Made by a program: the position numbers and the translations under genes | Assembly: GCA_016293155.1 (NCBI GenBank) | Contig: JAEDEU010000051.1 | Span: 1 to 10,241, forward strand | Reading direction: 5' to 3' | Length of the DNA stretch: 10,241 nucleotides | From: Clostridiaceae bacterium | GTDB taxonomy: Bacteria; Bacillota; Clostridia; Oscillospirales; Butyricicoccaceae | Shown here: positions 5,170 through 10,241 of the stretch, piece by piece | Layout: every line of letters starts with the position of its first letter | Numbering within the stretch: the stretch's first letter is position 1 | The notes under the pieces: generated by a model | Told to the model about the DNA's origin: nothing | Seen by the model: the letters and a program-made list of their open reading frames with translations, nothing else | The model's database searches: none

Positions 5170-7793
5170 TATCCCTTTGCCGAGTACCAGTTCTCGCCGA
5201 CTGCCGCATCCGCGCGCAGCGGTGCATCCAGCGCAAATGCACGCTCCATTTCCTCCTGCAACAGCGCCTTCGCGTGCTCTGCCTCCGCTTCCGGCGCTTC
5301 CAGAATCAGTTCGTCGTGCACTTGCAGGATCAGCTTGGTCTGCATCTTTTCCGCTTTCAGGCGGCGCGCCACACGCACCATCGCAATCTTGATGATGTCC
5401 GCCGCGGTGCTCTGAATGGGCGTATTGAGTGCGACGCGCTCTCCGAACGAGCGAATGTTAAAGTTTTTGCTTTTCAGCTCCGGCAGGTATCTGCGCCGTC
5501 CGAGCAGGCTGCACACATAGCCCTGCTCCTTCGCCTCCTCCTTGATGCGCTCCATGTATTCGCGCACGCCGTGGTAGGTTGCGAGATAGCTCTCCATATA
5601 TTTCTTCGCCTGTGCGACCGAAACGCCGATATCGCCCGCGAGCGAAAAGCTGGAAATGCCGTATACAATGCCGAAATTGACCGCCTTGGCGGAGCGGCGC
5701 ATATGGGCAGTGACTTCCCCGATCGGCACGCCGAACACCTGCGATGCCGTAATGGCATGGATATCGCTGCCGCCGTTGAAGCCGTCGATCATGGTCTGGT
5801 CGCGCGAGATGTGCGCGAGTACGCGCAGCTCAATCTGCGAATAGTCCGCATCCACCAGCACACAGCCCGGCTTCGCCACAAAAATCTTTCTCAGCTGACT
5901 GCCCAGCTCCTGCCGCACCGGAATGTTTTGCAGGTTTGGCTCACTGGAGCTGAGCCGTCCGGTCGCCGTACCGGTCTGATTGAACGTCGAGCGGATGCGT
6001 CCGTCCGGCTGAATCACCTTGAGCAGACCCTCCACATAGGTCGAGTTCAGCTTGGTCAGCATCCGGTATTCCAGAATCATATCCACAATGCAGTGGTTCG
6101 GGCGCAGCTGCTCCAACACATCCGCATTGGTGGAATATCCGCTCTTAGTCTTTTTGATGACCGGCAGCCCGAGCTTTTCAAACAAAATCACGCCGAGCTG
6201 TTTTGGCGAATTGATGTTGAACTCCTCGCCCGCCTGCTCGTAGATCTCTTTGGTCAGCTGGTCGATGCGCCCGCCGAGCGTATCGCCAAAGGCACGCAGC
6301 GCCGCCGCGTCCGTCTGCACGCCGACCTGCTGCATCTCCGCAAGCACGTTCATCAGCGGCAGCTCAATGTCATAGCACAGCTCGTGCATTCCCTGCTCCT
6401 CAATCTTCGGAGCAAGCTGTTCATACAGATCACGCACCGCGGCCGTCCAGACCGCCAGATTGTGCTTGGCATCCTCCGCGCCGCCCAGCGGGGAGAAGGC
6501 ATCCTCCTGCTCAAAGCTCGGCACAGGCAGCTCCCGATTCAGATACGCTAGCGCGACCCGTTCCAGATCATAGCCCGCTTGAGTCGGGTCGAGCAGGTAA
6601 GCACCGATGCCCGTATCAAACGCCAGCTCGCGCGGCACGATGCCCTCTGCCAGCAGGGCGGTCAAAACCGGCTTTCCGTCGTGCATCACGAGCGGATACT
6701 CCGAAAACAGCTTGTTCAGCAGTTCATGCCACTGCTCCGTGCCGACCGCGTCCGCCGTCAGCGTATAGGCGTGCTCCCCGACCACGGCGCACAGGGCGCT
6801 CAGGCTGTGGGTCACGGTCAGAAAAACACGCTCCGCCCCTGTAATCGCCTCCAACAGCGCCGCGCCGTCGGATAGATCGTCTGTTTCCAGCGCCTGCTCG
6901 CGCTCTGCCTCCTCCTGCTCCGGCGGAGTCAGACCAAGCCGCGTGATAAAGTTCTTAAATTCCAAACGGGTAAACAGATGATACAGCGCATCCGCATCCA
7001 TAAATGCCTCCGGCAGCTGTGTGACATCGCACTCCATCGGCACATCGCGCACGATGGTCGCCAGATGCAGGCTCATCTCCGCGGATTCGCGTCCGTCCAG
7101 CAGCTTGGCGCGCTGTCCCTTTTTGATAAACGGGTCGTCGATATGCTCATACACGCCCTCGACCGAGCCGAATTTTTGCAGCAGCGCGGTCGCGGTTTTC
7201 TGTCCGATGCCCGGCACGCCCGGAATGTTGTCCGAGCTGTCGCCCATCAGTCCCTTGAGGTCGATCATGCGGATGGGTGGAAAACCGTACTCTTCCAAAA
7301 ACAGCTCCTCTGTGTATTCCGTGGTCAGCGTCTGTCCGCCCTTAGTGGAAACCAGCAGGACGATGGTACCGTTTCCGATCAGCTGTAACGAATCCTTGTC
7401 TCCGGTGACGACATAGCACGTATCGCCGTGGGCATTCGCCTGACGGCTGACCGTGCCGAGCAGGTCATCCGCCTCAAAGCCCTCCTGCTCTAAACACGGA
7501 ATGCCCATCGCACCGAGTACCTCCTTGATGACCGGCAGCTGCACCGCCAGCTCATCCGGCATTCCCTTGCGCGTGCCTTTGTACGCCTCATATTCCTTGT
7601 GGCGAAACGTCTTTGCGCGCAGATCAAAGCACACCACCGTGCGGTCCGGCTGGTACGCATCCTGCAAGCGGAACATGGTGGATAGGAATCCATAAACCGC
7701 ATTTGTATACAGCCCTTCGCGGTTGGTCAGCAGCCGAATCCCGTAAAAGGCACGGTTCAGGATACTGTTGCCGTCAATTGCCATCAGCTTCAT
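5169..7793 (-). CDS. polA: DNA polymerase I (active 5' nuclease and polymerase, degenerate 3'-5' exonuclease)
   Basis: Fills gaps and removes RNA primers in repair and lagging-strand synthesis. Numbering is for 874 residues from the ATG at 7793. The 5' nuclease domain (1-~290) has its metal acids: D7, D57, E107/D109/D110 in EADD, D132/D134 in GDKD, D185/D188 in GDSSD, and the helix-hairpin-helix GVPGIGQKTA (192-201). The polymerase domain is intact: motif A DYSQIELR (catalytic D650), motif B RRSAKAVNFGIVYG (K703, F707, Y711) and motif C QVHDE (D827). The middle domain lacks the proofreading acids: RVFLTVTH replaces the DxE strand, HDGKPVL the NxxxD motif, and AVWTAAV the YxxxD motif, as in Bacillus and Thermus Pol I. 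The longer frame back to 7844 is rejected because that ATG falls between the -35 and -10 of the likely promoter, and MKLMAIDGNS is the family's usual start. The ribosome site is weak (GGGG, 10 bases upstream). First gene of the operon. Confidence 0.96.
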   Translation of the reverse strand: MKLMAIDGNSILNRAFYGIRLLTNREGLYTNAVYGFLSTMFRLQDAYQPDRTVVCFDLRAKTFRHKEYEAYKGTRKGMPDELAVQLPVIKEVLGAMGIPCLEQEGFEADDLLGTVSRQANAHGDTCYVVTGDKDSLQLIGNGTIVLLVSTKGGQTLTTEYTEELFLEEYGFPPIRMIDLKGLMGDSSDNIPGVPGIGQKTATALLQKFGSVEGVYEHIDDPFIKKGQRAKLLDGRESAEMSLHLATIVRDVPMECDVTQLPEAFMDADALYHLFTRLEFKNFITRLGLTPPEQEEAEREQALETDDLSDGAALLEAITGAERVFLTVTHSLSALCAVVGEHAYTLTADAVGTEQWHELLNKLFSEYPLVMHDGKPVLTALLAEGIVPRELAFDTGIGAYLLDPTQAGYDLERVALAYLNRELPVPSFEQEDAFSPLGGAEDAKHNLAVWTAAVRDLYEQLAPKIEEQGMHELCYDIELPLMNVLAEMQQVGVQTDAAALRAFGDTLGGRIDQLTKEIYEQAGEEFNINSPKQLGVILFEKLGLPVIKKTKSGYSTNADVLEQLRPNHCIVDMILEYRMLTKLNSTYVEGLLKVIQPDGRIRSTFNQTGTATGRLSSSEPNLQNIPVRQELGSQLRKIFVAKPGCVLVDADYSQIELRVLAHISRDQTMIDGFNGGSDIHAITASQVFGVPIGEVTAHMRRSAKAVNFGIVYGISSFSLAGDIGVSVAQAKKYMESYLATYHGVREYMERIKEEAKEQGYVCSLLGRRRYLPELKSKNFNIRSFGERVALNTPIQSTAADIIKIAMVRVARRLKAEKMQTKLILQVHDELILEAPEAEAEHAKALLQEEMERAFALDAPLRADAAVGENWYSAKG

Positions 7794-7827
7794 GAAAACA
7801 AAACCCCGTTTCTTCTCAGATGGTATC

Positions 7828-7856
7828 AGTATACACGATTGCATGGAATTTTTCCA
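7828..7856 (-). promoter_or_regulatory. Predicted sigma-A promoter of polA operon
   Basis: On the minus strand TATACT (7828-7833) is separated by 17 bases from TGGAAA (7851-7856), giving 5/6 and 4/6 matches to sigma-A -10 and -35 hexamers. Transcription would begin near 7821, leaving a leader of about 28 bases before the polA ATG at 7793. This supports that start over the ATG at 7844. Prediction only. Confidence 0.5.
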
Positions 7857-7865
7857 GTCCCGCGC

Positions 7866-7893
7866 TGTATCCTGCGCCGGTTTGTGTTATAAT
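7866..7893 (+). promoter_or_regulatory. Predicted extended -10 promoter of the hydroxyacid dehydrogenase gene
   Basis: TGTTATAAT (7885-7893) is a perfect extended -10 element (TGnTATAAT). No good -35 hexamer is seen at 15-18 bases, which is normal for extended -10 promoters. The start of transcription would be near 7900, about 30 bases before the ATG at 7930. The ribosome site GAGGAAAG (7919-7926) ends close to the start codon; its core AGGA (7920-7923) is 6 bases away. It fires away from the polA promoter, whose -35 lies within about 35 bases, so the two may interfere. Confidence 0.65.
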
Positions 7894-7929
7894 GAATAAA
7901 GATTCCCCTGTAGGAAGTGAGGAAAGTTT

Positions 7930-8886
7930 ATGAAAATTACTGTTTTGGACGGTTATGCGCTCAATCCGGGCGATCTCTCATGGGATGCGCTCGGCGCACT
8001 GGGCGAGCTGACCGTATACGACCGTACCGCGCCGCAGCAGACCATTGCCCGAATCGGCGATTCCGAGGTCATTCTGACCAACAAGACCATTCTGACGGCA
8101 GACATTCTTGCCGCCTGTCCATCCGTAAAATACATCGGCGTGCTCGCCACCGGCTACAACGTTGTGGATCTGGACTACTGCCGCGCGCACGACATCGTTG
8201 TGACCAACATCCCGGCGTACAGCACGCCGTCCGTGGTGCAGATGGTATTCGCCCTGCTGTTTGAGCTGACCAACCATGTCGGACTGCACAGCGACGCGGT
8301 ACAGCGCGGCGAATGGTGTACCAGCCGTGATTTCTGCTTCTGGAACACACCGCAGCTTGAGCTCGCGGACAAGACCATGTGCATCGTGGGCTTCGGGCGC
8401 ATTGGACGCGCCGTTGCACAGGCTGCAATGGCATTCGGCATGAAGGTCGTAGCCGTTCCGCGTGATATGACCGCTACTCCGCCGATGGACGGCGTCACCT
8501 TTGCCTCACTGGAGGACGGTCTGGCGCAGGCAGACGTGGTTTCGCTCAACTGCCCGCTCACCGAGGCAACACGTGAGCTGATCTGTGCCAATACACTGGC
8601 TCTGCTCAAGCCGACCGCACTGGTAATCAATACGGCGCGCGGCCCGCTGGTCGATGAAGCGGCTGTGGCACAGGCACTGAACGAAAACCGGATTGCCGGC
8701 TTTGCGGCGGATGTGGTAACGGTTGAGCCAATGCGGCAGGACAACCCGCTTCTGGGTGCGAAAAACTGCATCATCACCCCGCACATCGCGTGGGCGACCA
8801 TCGACGCACGCCGTCGCCTGATGGACATCGCCGTCGGCAACGTGCAGTGCTATCAGAGCGGTACGCCGCGCAACGTAGTAAGCTGA
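7930..8886 (+). CDS. D-2-hydroxyacid dehydrogenase (glycerate/hydroxypyruvate reductase-like)
   Basis: NAD(P)-linked, cytoplasmic interconversion of a 2-ketoacid and a D-2-hydroxyacid; hydroxypyruvate/glyoxylate or a related ketoacid is plausible, but the exact substrate cannot be read from sequence. The 318 residues form the usual split catalytic domain (1-~100 and ~290-318) around a Rossmann domain. Visible: LATGYNVVD (72-80), the dinucleotide loop GFGRIG (154-159), NTARGPLVDE (234-243) with substrate arginine R237, D260 in AADVV, E266 in VEP, and catalytic H285 in TPHIAW. At the end of the second Rossmann strand, where NAD-specific members carry Asp, the sequence is VAVPRD (P177, R178), which may relax specificity towards NADP. 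It has its own extended -10 promoter and a strong 3' terminator, so it is probably a single-gene unit and the only plus-strand gene here. Confidence 0.92.
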   Translation: MKITVLDGYALNPGDLSWDALGALGELTVYDRTAPQQTIARIGDSEVILTNKTILTADILAACPSVKYIGVLATGYNVVDLDYCRAHDIVVTNIPAYSTPSVVQMVFALLFELTNHVGLHSDAVQRGEWCTSRDFCFWNTPQLELADKTMCIVGFGRIGRAVAQAAMAFGMKVVAVPRDMTATPPMDGVTFASLEDGLAQADVVSLNCPLTEATRELICANTLALLKPTALVINTARGPLVDEAAVAQALNENRIAGFAADVVTVEPMRQDNPLLGAKNCIITPHIAWATIDARRRLMDIAVGNVQCYQSGTPRNVVS

Positions 8887-8895
8887 ACCAAAATG

Positions 8896-8925
8896 AAAAG
8901 ACACTGCCGGCCGCAGTGTCTTTTT
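8896..8925. terminator. Bidirectional intrinsic terminator
   Basis: A 12-pair perfect stem (AAAAGACACTGC, 8896-8907, with GCAGTGTCTTTT, 8913-8924) closes a 5-base loop. Read rightward it ends in TTTTT 9 bases after the dehydrogenase stop. Read leftward it ends in TTTT about 13 bases after the stop of the convergent gene at 8938. It therefore serves both genes. Confidence 0.92.
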
Positions 8926-8937
8926 CTATGGAATCCG

Positions 8938-9489
8938 TTATAGCGGCAGATCTCCGGGTTTGAGATCCTCCAGCCGCTCTGCAAACAGATCCGCAAAGCC
9001 GTGCTGCTCCGGCACGGTCTGATTCGGATCCGGTACAGTGAACTCTGATTGTTCCGTCCACGCCGGTTTCTCCGTCACATCATCGTCCCAGACCGGACTG
9101 GCACCATACAGCTCCTGCCGCGCTTCCCGATAGACCTCCGTCAGTTCGGAGCTCATATCACCCACACCGATACGCACGCGCTGCTTCACCCTGCCGTCCT
9201 CGCCGACCGCTTCCACGCTGTCTCCTCCGGATACGCGCAGCTTTCCGATTGCCGCAAAGCTGATATGAAAGGCATCGCCGTAAAATTTTCCGTGGATTCC
9301 CTCCGAGGTGATCGCAATGCCGCGCTTCGCACTGCCGAACACGGTCTGATCGGTCAGATACAGCACATTTTCCGGCTGAAAGCCGCCATATTCCTGTTTT
9401 GCATTGCGCAGCTTTTTCAGCGGTATCTGTCCCTTGGAGTAGATAATACCCAGATTTTTTGCCTTCTTTAACGACTGCTGAAGACTCAT
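8938..9489 (-). CDS. Uncharacterised protein, possible bacterial PH-like domain
   Basis: A 183-residue soluble protein I do not recognise by name. Residues 8-35 are basic (lysine-rich, around KKAKN and KKLRNAKQ). Residues 41-85 read as alternating beta strands with VLYLTDQTVFGSAKRGIAIT followed by EGIHGKF and HISF. A D-x-T-x-FGSAK-x-G-I-A-I-T-x-x-G-I pattern is seen in bacterial PH-like/GRAM-like domains that sense or scaffold at membranes; this is a motif impression, not a proven hit. The tail (130-183) is acidic, proline-containing and probably disordered. No signal peptide or membrane segment is visible. The ATG at 9489 is chosen because GGAAGGGG (9498-9505) lies 8 bases upstream and the predicted promoter (9515-9543) leaves only a short leader; ATGs at 9507 and 9543 lie at the transcription start and inside the promoter. 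Terminators flank it on both sides, so it is transcribed alone. Confidence 0.8.
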   Translation of the reverse strand: MSLQQSLKKAKNLGIIYSKGQIPLKKLRNAKQEYGGFQPENVLYLTDQTVFGSAKRGIAITSEGIHGKFYGDAFHISFAAIGKLRVSGGDSVEAVGEDGRVKQRVRIGVGDMSSELTEVYREARQELYGASPVWDDDVTEKPAWTEQSEFTVPDPNQTVPEQHGFADLFAERLEDLKPGDLPL

Positions 9490-9497
9490 TCCGTCAT

Positions 9498-9505
9498 CCC
9501 CTTCC
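9498..9505 (-). promoter_or_regulatory. Ribosome binding site deciding the start of the 8938-9489 gene
   Basis: GGAAGGGG on the minus strand, 8 bases before ATG at 9489. The two upstream in-frame ATGs (9507, 9543) have no comparable site, so the shorter 183-residue product is preferred over 201 residues. Confidence 0.7.
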
Positions 9506-9514
9506 ATTATCGTT

Positions 9515-9543
9515 ATTTTATCACACCTAAATGTGGTCTGCAA
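9515..9543 (-). promoter_or_regulatory. Predicted sigma-A promoter of the 8938-9489 gene
   Basis: On the minus strand TTGCAG (9538-9543), a 17-base spacer and TAAAAT (9515-9520), with an upstream TGn (9521-9523) that makes an extended -10. Start of transcription is expected near 9508, about 20 bases before the chosen ATG. It lies just downstream of the terminator of the preceding minus-strand gene, so this gene has independent transcription. Confidence 0.65.
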
Positions 9544-9565
9544 ACCGTTCCTTTGATATTATCTC

Positions 9566-9600
9566 AAAAAAATTCCGACAGTGCAGCCCACTGTCGGAAT
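9566..9600 (-). terminator. Intrinsic terminator of the 9611-10177 gene
   Basis: A 12-pair perfect stem (9572-9583 with 9589-9600, core CCGACAGTG/CACTGTCGG) with a 5-base loop, beginning 11 bases after the stop at 9611. On the minus strand it leads into a run of seven T residues (complement of 9566-9572). A CGTTTTT on the other side would let it work rightward too, but no plus-strand gene needs it. Confidence 0.93.
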
Positions 9601-9610
9601 CGTTTTTCTG

Positions 9611-10177
9611 TTACAGCTTCATTTCGTTGTCCTCTTCCTCCATATTGAAGGTCGGGAACAGTCCCATATCCATCGCGCTCTCCAGTGTTGCAACGCCGGT
9701 TGCAACCTGGGCCAGACCGTCTACAAATCGGTCAACGCTCGCAAGAACCAGTGAATAGTAGTCGCAGATATCGGTCACAATGCGCTCCATCTCGTCCTCA
9801 AGATTCAGGATGATATTGTGGCGCAGATACACCTGACCCGCACGCTCGAACACGCCGAACTGACCGATTGCGCAGAAATCATTGCAGTAGAATACCGCAC
9901 GCTTGAGCTCTGCCATACAGTTTCTCGGAATCTCCGGCAGGCTGAGCACGGAAACATAAACCTGTAGCAGCGCCGTATTCGGACGTGCCATCGGCATCGG
10001 GATAAAGCACATCTCGATGCCGACATCCACACCGACCTTGCCCTTCTTCGGCAGGTCAATACGGGTCAGCGGCAGGCTGCCGTTTTCGCCCTGCATAAAC
10101 TTTGCGTCAAAGCGATTATCCTTGAGTACTGCCGCCAGTACGGACAGCACCTCAAGCTTCTTCTGTTCCATATCCAT
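9611..10177 (-). CDS. Uncharacterised protein, possibly YbjN/secretion-chaperone-like fold
   Basis: A 188-residue soluble protein without a recognised name. Residues 1-20 are a predicted helix (EQKKLEVLSVLAAVLKD). Residues 33-80 form strands with a hydrophobic stretch around VGIEMCFIPMPM and LLQVYVSVLSLPEI. Residues 86-104 hold a helix (CMAELKRAVFYCNDF), followed by GQFGVFERAGQVYLRHNIIL (105-124) and a long helix (126-156) through EDEMERIVTDICDYYSLVL. Strand-helix-strand-helix order with a '(C)N...GxFG...G.VYLR' centre resembles YbjN-type proteins that share the type III chaperone fold; this is a pattern impression of modest weight. The C-terminus is acidic (MEEEDNE). The start has an excellent AGGAGG (10186-10191), 8 bases upstream. 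It follows the gene ending at 10191 by 13 bases, so the two are an operon, closed by the terminator at 9566-9600. Four cysteines are scattered with no metal motif. Confidence 0.8.
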   Translation of the reverse strand: MDMEQKKLEVLSVLAAVLKDNRFDAKFMQGENGSLPLTRIDLPKKGKVGVDVGIEMCFIPMPMARPNTALLQVYVSVLSLPEIPRNCMAELKRAVFYCNDFCAIGQFGVFERAGQVYLRHNIILNLEDEMERIVTDICDYYSLVLASVDRFVDGLAQVATGVATLESAMDMGLFPTFNMEEEDNEMKL

Positions 10178-10190
10178 TCCGATCTCCTCC

Positions 10191-10241
10191 TCAGCCCTTC
10201 TTGATGCCGATGTCGTGACGGATGTGCGCCTTCTCGAACGA
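10191..10241 (-). CDS. C-terminal end of an unidentified gene (5' part outside window)
   Basis: Sixteen codons (SFEKAHIRHDIGIKKG) and a TGA at 10191-10193, open to the right edge. The stop overlaps the AGGAGG of the next gene, which implies co-transcription and perhaps coupled translation. The fragment is too short to assign; the frame is chosen because it stays open to the edge and ends right at a strong ribosome site. Confidence 0.55.
   Translation of the reverse strand, partial: SFEKAHIRHDIGIKKG

Noticed and set aside
5052..6551. A 499-codon plus-strand open frame inside polA
   Set aside because: Antisense to the intact polymerase domain; composition very rich in Arg, His and Leu, no motif, no ribosome site.
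7794..7844. A 17-residue N-terminal extension of DNA polymerase I starting at 7844
   Set aside because: The ATG lies between the predicted -35 and -10 boxes, has no ribosome site, and the extension has no counterpart in the family.
8905..8916. GC-rich CCGGCCG core near 8907-8913 as a restriction or protein-binding palindrome
   Set aside because: Fully explained as the loop and top of the bidirectional terminator stem.
9490..9543. An 18-residue extension of the PH-like protein
   Set aside because: The upstream ATGs lie in the predicted promoter or at its transcription start, while ATG 9489 has a well-spaced GGAAGGGG.

Overview
This window reads as chromosomal housekeeping DNA from a Gram-positive anaerobe, most likely a moderately GC-rich member of the Clostridia (Oscillospirales, Butyricicoccus/Agathobaculum-like; the placement is inference). 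The basis is: strong GGAGG-type ribosome sites; a short 640-residue aconitase beside a eukaryotic-type NADP isocitrate dehydrogenase; a DNA polymerase I whose proofreading domain has lost its catalytic acids; and U-run terminators. All genes but one are on the minus strand. I see no transposon, CRISPR array, tRNA or rRNA, phage gene or other sign of recent transfer.

Layout from left to right. (1) 1-3282: the oxidative TCA arm, transcribed leftward as aconitase (1180-3102) then isocitrate dehydrogenase (1-1065, running off the left edge). A hairpin element (1101-1160) lies between them, and a 180-base AT-rich leader with repeated boxes (3103-3282) precedes aconitase. Together the two enzymes turn citrate into 2-oxoglutarate and NADPH, which in an anaerobe mainly feeds glutamate synthesis. 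(2) 3283-7793: a compact leftward operon, polA - LMW-phosphatase homologue - rimI - tsaD, with junctions of a 1-base overlap, a 4-base overlap and a 7-base gap. It joins DNA repair and replication (Pol I), N-terminal acetylation (RimI) and tRNA t6A synthesis (TsaD). (3) 7794-7929: a divergent promoter region. (4) 7930-8886: the only rightward gene, a D-2-hydroxyacid dehydrogenase, ended by a two-way terminator shared with the convergent gene. (5) 8938-10241: two small minus-strand proteins of unknown role, one perhaps PH-like and one perhaps YbjN-like, each with its own 3' terminator, then the last 16 codons of another gene at the right edge.

The strongest oddity is the LMW-phosphatase homologue at 4780-5169. 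It keeps the YwlE-like scaffold, the P-loop arginine and the general-acid DPFG motif. The nucleophilic cysteine is replaced by aspartate, and the loop now reads LDIDDVCRAP, which resembles a HAD-type DxD motif. I found no clearly new multi-gene system. Other points worth a check are the repeated boxes upstream of aconitase, the hairpin between acn and icd, and the cofactor-site change in the hydroxyacid dehydrogenase.
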